Shown piece by piece: positions 26,575-33,928 of a stretch of 64,000 bases of DNA. The notes below the pieces were generated by a model, which saw only the letters and a list, made by a program, of their open reading frames with translations, ran no database searches and was not told where the DNA came from. Made by a program: the position numbers and the translations under genes. Location: NCBI RefSeq assembly GCF_001562425.1, contig NZ_LOED01000007.1, positions 1-64,000 of the forward strand, read 5' to 3'. Position 1 is the stretch's first letter. Each line of letters opens with the position of its first letter. This stretch comes from Fervidicola ferrireducens (lineage in GTDB: Bacteria; Bacillota; Thermosediminibacteria; Thermosediminibacterales; Thermosediminibacteraceae).

Positions 26575-27564
26575 TTACCTGTTCACCTTCAAAACCTCAT
26601 CCTTTCCGAAGACAAAATGCCCGGACTCGTATCCCTTACCTTCCACATTTAATATGACGCCTTCTACTCCAAAGTTTTTGCCGTAGGTGTTTACTATGCT
26701 GTCTATCAGCAGCGCCTCATATCCCGAACCGGCATTCATTTCGGTGATGAGTTCTTTAGAAAAATTCAGCCTCAGGACGCTTTCTTCCCTTTTCATATCC
26801 AAAAGTCAGGTGTTTTTGCTCAGCACCCTGTACTTTTCGTCTTTTAAAAGTTCGGTTATCCTCTCCGCAAGAGTTTCGCCGGTTTTAAACTTCTCTACTA
26901 CCCTATCTTCCAGCAATTTATCCACGTTTTTCGAAGGATAATAAATTGCCAGCTCTTTTTCGGGCAGGCAGTTGTCTTTTTCGGCATCGCCAAATTTAGA
27001 AAGGTTCTCTTCAACGACGTTATCATTAAACACAAATTTCTGCTTGACAAGGCCCACGCCTTTTGCGAAATACCTTTCTACCACCGAATCTCCGGATTTT
27101 CCCACTACCTTGATGCATGTAAATTCTCCCGCTGGCACCTTTACCTTTTCCTCCAGGCTCTCGATGGTCCACGTGGTATCGCCGTCCTGCCAGCTAGCTT
27201 TTTCTTTCAGAGGCGATTTTAAATAATACCTTTCCTGGGCAGGCTCTTTTGCAAGATAATTTATCCTGTAATAACTTTCTTCGATAGAATTGACCAGTTT
27301 CACCCCTTCGTCGCTCACTTCAAATACTTTAGCCACAACGGTGCCCCCATTGTTTTGGGCAAGCTGGACCCTGTTTCCTTCGATAAATTCCGTATCCACC
27401 CTGCCCCCCGCGAACTCATTGCCAATGCCTTCGTATTCCCAATAAAGATTTTTCGAAACCGGAAAGTAATCAGCAGCGCTTTGATTTTTCCTAGTGCAGC
27501 CCGTAAAAACTACCGACAAAACCAGCACTATCGCGACGGCGAGAAAAGTCCTTTTCACCCTCAA
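26575..27564 (-). pseudogene. GerMN-domain lipoprotein interrupted by one in-frame TGA
   Basis: The frame runs from ATG at 27564 to 26575, 329 sense codons, with a single TGA at 26808-26806 (codon 253). The N-terminus has a signal peptide and lipobox VFTGC (Cys23). The middle resembles a secreted beta domain. From about residue 215 a GerMN domain begins (LAIYYPSKNVDKL, then TLAERITELLK), and it continues beyond the TGA with LRLNFSKELITEM and SIVNTYGKNFGVEGV. A CGA to TGA change would explain it. Nothing Cys-like is expected there, so selenocysteine is unlikely. Downstream of the znu-zur operon. Confidence 0.75.
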
Positions 27565-27579
27565 AACCTCTTTTCTTGA

Positions 27580-28005
27580 TTATTTTTTCAAACCAGAACC
27601 CTCACAATCCCTGCAAAATCCGTATACCACGAATTCATGTTCAACGGGCAGAAATCCTTTCTTTTTCACCTCTTCCCCCATAAAATTCATCGGGCAGTAT
27701 TCTATTACGACGGATTTCCCGCACCCCTTGCAAATGAAATGGTGGTGGTGTTCTTCTTCCACCCGAAGGCCGTAAGAGGGTATCCTCTCGCCTCTTATCA
27801 CTGTACATAGTATACCCCTTTTTTTCATAAGCTCAACGTTCCTGTATATCGTGGAGAAATTCACGCCAGGGAGGATTTCCTTAACTCTTTCGAATATCTC
27901 CGTCGCCGTCAGCATCGAACTCGAACTTTCAAGTACCTTCATTATGGCGAGTCTCTGGCTGGTGACCTTAAGTCCTTTCTTTCTCAAAAATTCCTCAAAC
28001 TCCAC
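27580..28005 (-). CDS. zur: Fur-family zinc uptake regulator (Zur-like)
   Basis: 141 residues. An N-terminal winged helix (KVTSQRLAIMKVLESS) is followed by the metal-binding half with EEHHHHFICKGCG (four consecutive His, CxxC) and a second FCRDC motif for the structural zinc. It overlaps the znuB gene by 11 bases, so it is co-transcribed with the zinc importer. The palindrome at 30508-30526 in front of znuA is its likely binding site, giving autoregulation. PerR or Fur specificity cannot be excluded, but the operon favours zinc or manganese. Confidence 0.85.
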   Translation of the reverse strand: MEFEEFLRKKGLKVTSQRLAIMKVLESSSSMLTATEIFERVKEILPGVNFSTIYRNVELMKKRGILCTVIRGERIPSYGLRVEEEHHHHFICKGCGKSVVIEYCPMNFMGEEVKKKGFLPVEHEFVVYGFCRDCEGSGLKK

Positions 28006-28807
28006 GGTAGCTATACCTCCTTTTCACGAGAAGCACCACAAATAGCACTGCAGAAGCTATGAGCACTATCGTGCCGCCCGGTGCCAGATCGAAATAAAAG
28101 GAAAGGTAAAGGCCCGTTATCACCGAAAAAGCGGCCACCATATTTGATATGAAAATCGCCGAATTGAAACTCCTGGCAAGCTGAAGGCTCACGGCAGCGG
28201 GGATGACTATGAGCGCCGAGACAAGCAGCGTACCCACTATTCTGACCGATATAGCCACCGTAAGGGCGGTAAGTATTGAAAAGAGCACATTCACCGTATT
28301 GACGGGTATCCCGGAAAGTCTGGCCGTTTCCTCGTCGAAGGCTATGGAAAAAAGCTGCCTGCGCAAAAGATAAAGAGCAGCCATGACGAAAATTCCCAGG
28401 ATTATTATCAATTTGATGTCTTCTTCCGTTACCGCCATCAGGCTGCCGAAAAGGTACGAGAAAAGGTCCGCATTAAACGACCTGCCCAGGCTTATCATCA
28501 CCACGGCCGCTCCCATGCTCGCCGACATTACAACCGCCAGGGCTACCTCGGCGTACCTTTTAAAAGTAACCCTGACCATCTCAACGAGCAAAGCGGCCAG
28601 GACCGAAAACGCCACGGCGCCGTAAAAGGGATAAAAACCAAAGAACATCCCGGCCGCTACCCCCGCCAGAGATGCATGAGACAGGCTGTCGCCCACCATC
28701 GACATGCGGCGCAGCACCACAAACACCCCTATGGAGGAAGTAACCAAGGCGGAGGCGATTCCGGCCGCAAAGGCCCTGACCATAAAGGAATACTGAAATA
28801 TCTCCAT
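27995..28807 (-). CDS. znuB: Zinc/manganese ABC transporter permease
   Basis: 270 residues from ATG at 28807, which has AAGGAAGG before it; a GTG/ATG option at 28825 would overlap znuC by 4 bases. Eight or so hydrophobic helices; SLSHASLAGVAAG is the typical ABC-3 permease motif. It forms the membrane channel for the ZnuA-delivered metal. Overlaps zur by 11 bases. Confidence 0.92.
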   Translation of the reverse strand: MEIFQYSFMVRAFAAGIASALVTSSIGVFVVLRRMSMVGDSLSHASLAGVAAGMFFGFYPFYGAVAFSVLAALLVEMVRVTFKRYAEVALAVVMSASMGAAVVMISLGRSFNADLFSYLFGSLMAVTEEDIKLIIILGIFVMAALYLLRRQLFSIAFDEETARLSGIPVNTVNVLFSILTALTVAISVRIVGTLLVSALIVIPAAVSLQLARSFNSAIFISNMVAAFSVITGLYLSFYFDLAPGGTIVLIASAVLFVVLLVKRRYSYRGV

Positions 28808-28821
28808 GGTAATTCCTTCCT

Positions 28822-29568
28822 TCATCTTTCAGTCTGGCGTCTGTTTTTCATGCTGTAGCCCATTATTTCGGCTATGTGGTCTTCGGTTACATCCTTCGTA
28901 TTTTCGTGGACGTCCACTTTGCCGCTTTTCACGCACCCGATTTTATTCGCCATGCCGCAAGCCATGCCTATATCGTGGGTTATCATCACCACCGTTAAGC
29001 CCTGCTCCTTATTGAGATGCTCTAAAAGGCCGTAAAATTCCTCCTGGGATTCGGCGTCGATACCGGTCGTGGGCTCATCCAGAAAGAGCGCTTCCGGATT
29101 TCCGACGAGGCTGCGGGCCAGAAACACTTTTTGCCGCTGTCCCCCTGAAAGTTCCCCTATAAGTCTTGCCGCAAGGGGTTCTATGCCAACCGTAGCCATG
29201 GCCTTTCTCACAGCTTCATCCACCGATTTGCCCTTCAAAGATCCTGCCTTTCCAAAAAGCCCCGACGCCACAATCTCCCTGACCGTCGCCGGAAAGGATA
29301 GATTTATTTGCCCTCCATGCTGGGGAACGTAGGCGATTTTTTGCCACTGCCGGAAACTGCGCACGTTTTTGCCGAAGAGCTTTACCTCGCCTTCATCGGG
29401 CACGACAAGGCCCACCATGATTTTCATAAGCGTTGTTTTTGCGGCGCCGTTGGGCCCAATCAGTGCGAAAAAATCGCCCTTTTCCACTTTCATGTTCACC
29501 TTTTCCAGCACTCTGGGACCTCCGTATGAAAAACTAACATCCTTCAGCTCCACCACCGGAGTGTCCAT
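28822..29568 (-). CDS. znuC: Zinc/manganese ABC transporter ATPase
   Basis: 248 residues. Walker A reads G38-PNGAAKT45, with Ala43 where most ATPases have Gly; the Lys and Thr are kept. LSGGQRQK signature, LFLDEPTTGID Walker B and the H-loop THD are all present. It energises metal uptake with znuA (12 bases upstream) and znuB. The Ala variant also occurs in other metal-type ABC ATPases as far as I recall, so loss of function is not implied. Confidence 0.92.
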   Translation of the reverse strand: MDTPVVELKDVSFSYGGPRVLEKVNMKVEKGDFFALIGPNGAAKTTLMKIMVGLVVPDEGEVKLFGKNVRSFRQWQKIAYVPQHGGQINLSFPATVREIVASGLFGKAGSLKGKSVDEAVRKAMATVGIEPLAARLIGELSGGQRQKVFLARSLVGNPEALFLDEPTTGIDAESQEEFYGLLEHLNKEQGLTVVMITHDIGMACGMANKIGCVKSGKVDVHENTKDVTEDHIAEIMGYSMKNRRQTER

Positions 29569-29580
29569 GTCTCTCTCCTC

Positions 29581-30492
29581 CTATTCATTGAGGGCCCTTT
29601 TTAGATTCTCCAAATTTTCCAGCATGATAGAAAAGTAATCCTTGCCGGCCTTCATATCTTCCTCGGTTAAATTCTCCAGAGGATGCAGGACCAAAACCTT
29701 AGTGCCCGTCTCTCTTGCAAGTACGTCGGCCAGTTTAGAGCTCGAAGCAGCCTCGACCATTATATACCTTATATCCTTTTCCTTGCATAACTTCGAAAGC
29801 TCAGCGAGTTTTTTAGGCGAAGGTTCCTGCTGGGGAGAAAGGCCGCTTATGGCGATCTGGTTCAGATTATATCGCCTTGCCAGGTAGCCGAAAGCCGCAT
29901 GGTTTACCACAAAATCCCTTTTTTTGGCCGGCAAAAGGGAATTCCTGTATTTTTCATCAAGGTCATCCAGGCGCTTTTTCAGTTCTTCGAGGTTTTTCCG
30001 GTAATAGGCGGCGTTTTCCCCGTCTTTTGCAGCTATAGCTCCGGCAATCCTTTCAGCCATGGTCTTTGCAACTACAGGATCGAGCCACACATGGGGATCT
30101 TCATCACCATGAAACTCCTCCTGGAAAAGGCCTTCTCCTGCTTTTACTACCGTTACGCCCTCCTTTAAAAGCTGCTCAGCCAGCTTTTCGGCCCACGGGT
30201 CTATCGAGCCTCCCAAATAGACGAACACATCCGCTTCATAAATTCCGGCCACAAGCTTGGGCGACGGCTCGAAGTCGTGAACTTCCACCCCCGCCGGTAC
30301 CACCTTTTCCACCGCGGCCCTGTCGCCCGCTATTTTGGCAGCAAAGTCATAAAGAGGATATATGGTGGTATATATTTTTATTTTCCCGCGCTCCTGAGGT
30401 GCCGGACGGCTTACCCCAGACGAACAGCCGGTTATTAGAAAAATGGCGGCCACGAGTATCGCAAGTAAAGAGTATAATCCTTTCCTTTTCAA
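29581..30492 (-). CDS. znuA: Zinc/manganese-binding lipoprotein
   Basis: 303 residues from TTG at 30492, seven bases after AGGAGGTG; the frame also has a GTG at 30501 that overlaps the ribosome site. Signal peptide with lipobox FLITGC (Cys23). Metal ligands are expected at the conserved His of EVHDFEPSP, in HVWLDP and in NHAAFGYLA. A short FHGDEDPH stretch replaces the long His-rich loop of many ZnuA proteins. It captures metal outside the membrane and delivers it to ZnuB. Confidence 0.92.
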   Translation of the reverse strand: MKRKGLYSLLAILVAAIFLITGCSSGVSRPAPQERGKIKIYTTIYPLYDFAAKIAGDRAAVEKVVPAGVEVHDFEPSPKLVAGIYEADVFVYLGGSIDPWAEKLAEQLLKEGVTVVKAGEGLFQEEFHGDEDPHVWLDPVVAKTMAERIAGAIAAKDGENAAYYRKNLEELKKRLDDLDEKYRNSLLPAKKRDFVVNHAAFGYLARRYNLNQIAISGLSPQQEPSPKKLAELSKLCKEKDIRYIMVEAASSSKLADVLARETGTKVLVLHPLENLTEEDMKAGKDYFSIMLENLENLKRALNE

Positions 30493-30507
30493 AGCGGCCA
30501 CCTCCTA

Positions 30508-30526
30508 AATGCAAATTATTTGCATT
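30508..30526. promoter_or_regulatory. Zur/Fur-type operator before znuA
   Basis: Perfect 9-1-9 inverted repeat AATGCAAAT-T-ATTTGCATT, located between the -10 box and the ribosome site of znuA. Length and symmetry match Fur-family operators, and a Zur-like gene is in the operon. Confidence 0.75.
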
Positions 30527-30541
30527 AAGACTCAAAAATAT

Positions 30542-30568
30542 ATTATACCCTAAGGTAGTTTTTGTCAA
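30542..30568 (-). promoter_or_regulatory. znu promoter
   Basis: Minus-strand TTGACA (30568-30563) and TATAAT (30547-30542). The spacer is only 15 bases, shorter than usual. The Zur-type palindrome starts 16 bases downstream of the -10 box. Confidence 0.5.
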
Positions 30569-30571
30569 CAT

Positions 30572-30604
30572 GAAAAAAAAATAACCGCCTTTTATGAGGC
30601 GGCT
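30572..30604 (-). terminator. Terminator after trxA
   Basis: AGCCGCCT / AGGCGGT hairpin followed by TTATTTTTTTTT on the minus strand, 16 bases past the trxA stop. Confidence 0.85.
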
Positions 30605-30619
30605 TTTTGAAAAACCGTT

Positions 30620-30934
30620 TTAAAGTCCGAGTTCCGAAACTATTTCGTTTTTCGGCCTGAAACCTATCATCTTTTTGGCCGGCTGGCCGTCCTTGAAGAG
30701 TATGAGCGTGGGAATGCTCATTATTCCGAAAGCACCCGCACTGTTCGGGTTCTCGTCGACGTTCAGCTTTCCTACTTTTATCCTGCCTTCGTATTCGGCA
30801 GCCAACTCGTCGATGACCGGCGCCATCATGCGGCACGGGCCGCACCAGGGAGCCCAGAAGTCCACCAGCACCGGTATATCGGAATTGAGTACTTCCTGCT
30901 CGAAATTATCATCGGTAAGGGTAATGGGTTTCAT
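30620..30934 (-). CDS. trxA: Thioredoxin
   Basis: 104 residues with WAPWCGPCR (Cys31, Cys34), the classical active site, and the cis-Pro loop [11 protein letters not shown]. Standard length. Cytoplasmic disulfide reductant. Monocistronic, divergently oriented from the triple-HTH regulator, with a terminator after it. Confidence 0.96.
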   Translation of the reverse strand: MKPITLTDDNFEQEVLNSDIPVLVDFWAPWCGPCRMMAPVIDELAAEYEGRIKVGKLNVDENPNSAGAFGIMSIPTLILFKDGQPAKKMIGFRPKNEIVSELGL

Positions 30935-31070
30935 TTTATTTCCTCCTCCATGAAAAATATTATTTTCTCTTATTATAACCGACTTTAAAAAGGAATCCCA
31001 ATTTATTTTTTTCGATTATTTTGTTATACTATAATCAAATCTTAGTATGACTAAAACGAGGTGAAATTCG

Positions 31071-31841
31071 TTGATTTGCGGCAAAACTATCCGCGAATTT
31101 CGCAAAAAGAGAAACATGTCGTTAAAGGAACTTGCCGAAAAGGCAAACCTTTCCGTATCTTACCTTTGTGAAATAGAGCGCGGCAAGAAACAGCCATCGC
31201 TCGAGGTGATCGAAAAACTAGCAGCCGCTTTAAATATATCGAAAGATGCCCTCTTCGATGAACATTCTCCAAAAGGCAGCGGCACAACTTCACCGGGCGA
31301 AAGGATAAGCATCCTGCGCCGCGAAAGGGGTCTTTCCCTTTCGGAACTTGCGCAAAAGGCGGGCATTTCGGCTACGTATCTTTGTCAGATTGAAAACGGG
31401 AACGTACTTCCTTCTTTAGCCACATTGAAAGCCATCGCCCGGGCTCTAAACGTCAGTCCCCAGGATTTTCTGTCCTCGTCCCACGTAGGTTACAAAATCA
31501 GGAAAATTCGCCAGGAGCGCGGCATTACTCAGGCAGAGCTGGCCAAAAAAGCAGGGGTTTCAACAGGACTCATAGGACAAATCGAAAGCGGCAAGGTAGA
31601 ACCTTCCATCAAGACTCTTGAAAAAATAGCCAGCGCCCTTTCTCTTTCGCCCTGCTACTTCGTAAGCGACGATGACGACATAACTTCCCTTTTAAGGCCA
31701 ATGAATCCGGAGCTCAAGCAGCTTTTGGTCGACCCGAAAGTGAAGTCCTTTTTGGAAATGGTAGCCGACTGCACCCCGGAAGAATTCATGTTCATCATGA
31801 AATTTGTCCAGCTTTATAAGGAGCATCGAAACAAGGGCTAA
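31071..31841 (+). CDS. XRE-family regulator with three tandem HTH domains
   Basis: 256 residues from TTG at 31071 (GAGGTG seven bases upstream). Three Cro/CI-type HTH units follow one another at about 6-60, 78-132 and 136-190, each with the pattern LAEKANLSVSYLCEIERGK / LAQKAGISATYLCQIENGN / LAKKAGVSTGLIGQIESGK. The C-terminus is a helical tail (EEFMFIMKFVQLYKEHR). One of only two intact plus-strand genes here. It has no metabolic domain and its targets are unknown. A TATAAT box lies at 31030-31035. It ends overlapping the convergent selenoprotein candidate by 4 bases. Confidence 0.85.
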   Translation: MICGKTIREFRKKRNMSLKELAEKANLSVSYLCEIERGKKQPSLEVIEKLAAALNISKDALFDEHSPKGSGTTSPGERISILRRERGLSLSELAQKAGISATYLCQIENGNVLPSLATLKAIARALNVSPQDFLSSSHVGYKIRKIRQERGITQAELAKKAGVSTGLIGQIESGKVEPSIKTLEKIASALSLSPCYFVSDDDDITSLLRPMNPELKQLLVDPKVKSFLEMVADCTPEEFMFIMKFVQLYKEHRNKG

Positions 31842-32122
31842 TATCCGCTGGCTACGGCCAGGTTTTTAAACATACCAAAACCGGAAAGGTAAATTTTCAG
31901 GCCATCTCTTGTATCCACAAAGGGGCTGACGTATACCTTTATCCCGTCGACCTCGTATACTTCGTATTCGTTGGCGTCCGAGGGCGCGCCTACGTACACG
32001 GTAGGCAGATACCTGCAGCCCGCTCATCCTCCACCGTAGCGCTCCAGTTTTACCGTTACGGCATCGGCATTTTTCTGTCGAATGAAGTTTTTGGCCTTTT
32101 CATCTATCTGTATTTTGACCAT
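31838..32122 (-). CDS. Candidate HesB-like / CC-Se motif selenoprotein with in-frame TGA
   Basis: ATG at 32122 with GGAGGTG seven bases upstream; 94 residues to TAG at 31838 if the TGA at 32026-32024 (codon 33) is read as selenocysteine. The context is RYGGG-Sec-AGCRYLPTVYVG, a redox-type U-x-x-C motif in a small protein with HesB-like ends (VKIQIDEKAKNFIRQ; YLSGFGMFKNLAV). Homologues known as HesB-like or CC/Se motif (seleno)proteins have Cys or Sec at such a site. The bases after TGA can fold (GCAG-GTAT-CTGC, or a larger GCCTAC / GTAGGC stem) as a bacterial SECIS might. Both halves are fully coding, unlike a random pseudogene. SECIS function is inference. Confidence 0.75.
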
Positions 32123-32250
32123 CTTTTTCACCTCCAACCCAGTTTTATTATATTAAATAATTTTTTCGCTGTCAATGAGTATTTTTAAATTTTTCAAATC
32201 GCCTTCAAAAGCAGTATCCCCCACAGCCGGCTTTTGTATAATCTGCAATT

Positions 32251-32295
32251 AAAAAAAGCACCCCTTTTGAATTTCACTAAAGGAGTGCTTTTTTT
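32251..32295. terminator. Terminator after mtlD
   Basis: Long stem AAAAAAAGCAC(C)CCTTT / AAAGGAGTGCTTTTTTT with one mismatch, A- and T-tracts on both sides; it can work in both directions. Confidence 0.8.
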
Positions 32296-32308
32296 GACAT
32301 TCTGAGCT

Positions 32309-33454
32309 TTATTTAATTTTTATAAAATATCCCTTTATAATCCCGCATAATGGATTTTCTTCCGATATACCGCACACCTTTTTCAGAACCTGATCTATCC
32401 CTTCCTCTTTAATCATTCTCTGCAGCTTGCGGGCTTCTTCGTCTTCTTCGTGGTCGAATTTAAGCGCTGCAGCTATCCCCCGCGATAGATTGAGCGGAGT
32501 TATCCCGAGCTCCTGGGCTTTAAGTGCGGGGTAAACTAGGCGGTCTTTAGGCCCCAATTTTCTTAAGGGGTTTCGCCCCACGCGAACTACCGGGTCTTTC
32601 AGAGCCGGGTTGAGAAAGCGCCTCAGCGTATTTTCGATGTAATTGCCGTGCTCCTTTTTATCAAATCCAAAGCGGGTCGTCAAGTAAGCTCCCGACTCTT
32701 CCATGGCTCCCCTTACCGTCTCAAGTATACTTCCGTCCTGCAGTGCCTCGAGAATGGTGTCGTAACCTTTTTCGTAACCGAGGTAAGCCGCTACGGCATG
32801 CCCGGTGTTCAGCGTGTAAATTTTTCGCTCCACGTAAGCCCGCAGGTTATTAACGGATTTCATCCCCGGGATTGGCGGTATTTCGCCAGCAAAGCCGCCG
32901 GCATCCACGACCCATTCGAAGTAAGGTTCTACCGCGACGTCAAGGAGAAAGGTCCCTTGCTGGGGGGGAATTATCCTGTCCACCGCGGCGTCAGGAAATC
33001 CCACCTTTTTTATCGCGTCCTGCCTTTCCGCCGGCGAAAGATGTTCCATGACCTTTTCTTTCAAAAAAGTAGATGCACCCACCATGTTTTCGCAGGCGAT
33101 AACGTTTAGCGGTTCCGATGAACGCTTTAACCTGCGGGAAATACCCGATGCTATAACGGGGGCTATAGCCTTCAAGACACCCGGTCCCACCGCCGTTGTG
33201 ACCATCTGAGCCTCACTTATCTTTTCAGCGACCATTTCTTCGTCTGTTGCCAGGATGCCCTCCACGCCTTCGACCAGGTGGACCTTCAGCTCATCGCCCT
33301 TTTCCACAACCCTGTAAGAACCGCTTTTATTGAGCGCTTCTACCAAATCGGCGTTTATATCGACAAAGACCACGTGGTATCCGGCCCTTGCCAACAAAAA
33401 CCCTATAAATCCCCGCCCAATATTACCTGCACCAAAATGAACAGCCGTCTTCAT
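32309..33454 (-). CDS. mtlD: Mannitol-1-phosphate 5-dehydrogenase
   Basis: 381 residues. The N-terminal FGAGNIGRGFIGFLLARAG is the NAD-binding fingerprint, and CENMVGAS and the ERKIYTLNTGHA block (Lys of the catalytic motif) are typical of MtlD. It oxidises mannitol-1-phosphate to fructose-6-phosphate. Last gene of the mtl operon; its start overlaps the mtlF stop by 4 bases. Length is normal. Confidence 0.95.
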   Translation of the reverse strand: MKTAVHFGAGNIGRGFIGFLLARAGYHVVFVDINADLVEALNKSGSYRVVEKGDELKVHLVEGVEGILATDEEMVAEKISEAQMVTTAVGPGVLKAIAPVIASGISRRLKRSSEPLNVIACENMVGASTFLKEKVMEHLSPAERQDAIKKVGFPDAAVDRIIPPQQGTFLLDVAVEPYFEWVVDAGGFAGEIPPIPGMKSVNNLRAYVERKIYTLNTGHAVAAYLGYEKGYDTILEALQDGSILETVRGAMEESGAYLTTRFGFDKKEHGNYIENTLRRFLNPALKDPVVRVGRNPLRKLGPKDRLVYPALKAQELGITPLNLSRGIAAALKFDHEEDEEARKLQRMIKEEGIDQVLKKVCGISEENPLCGIIKGYFIKIK

Positions 33455-33915
33455 CTTGAAAACCCTTCTTTCAGCAACTTGATGATTTCCTTCGGATCCT
33501 TAGTTTCTATGAGTTTATTAACCCTCTTTTCATCTTCGCAAGTCGCCGCAATATTGGAGAGAATTTCAAGGTGTTCGTCGCCCTTTGCTGCTATTCCTAT
33601 GACTATATACGCTTTGTTTCCATCGCCGAAATCGACTCCTTCAGGAAACTGGGCCACTGCAAGCCCGCTCTTTTTGATCTTTTCTTTTGCTTCGCTTCCC
33701 CCGTGGGGAATGGCGATTCCGTTCCCTATATACGTGGATAAAAGTTCCTCTCTCTTTTTCATTTCATCTATATAAGAACGTTCCACACGCCCTTCTCTGA
33801 CCAGCAACTCACCCACTATTTCTATAGCTTCATATTTATCTTTAGCCTTTGCACCCACTGCAACGGCCTTTTCGCTAAGCACTTCATCTTTTTTTCTGAA
33901 AAAAGCAAATGCCAA
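33451..33915 (-). CDS. mtlF: Mannitol PTS enzyme IIA
   Basis: 154 residues from TTG at 33915, eight bases after GAGGGGG; a GTG at 33921 is in frame but too close to the ribosome site. GIAIPHGG contains the phosphorylated His (position 71 from this start). It receives phosphate from HPr and passes it to the IIB domain of MtlA. Overlaps mtlD by 4 bases; 13 bases from mtlR. Confidence 0.93.
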   Translation of the reverse strand: MAFAFFRKKDEVLSEKAVAVGAKAKDKYEAIEIVGELLVREGRVERSYIDEMKKREELLSTYIGNGIAIPHGGSEAKEKIKKSGLAVAQFPEGVDFGDGNKAYIVIGIAAKGDEHLEILSNIAATCEDEKRVNKLIETKDPKEIIKLLKEGFSR

Positions 33916-33928
33916 CTTCACTACCCCC

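Noticed and set aside
26806-26808. TGA in the GerMN lipoprotein as selenocysteine
   Set aside because: The context has no redox partner Cys and GerMN domains carry no Cys there; a nonsense mutation is simpler.
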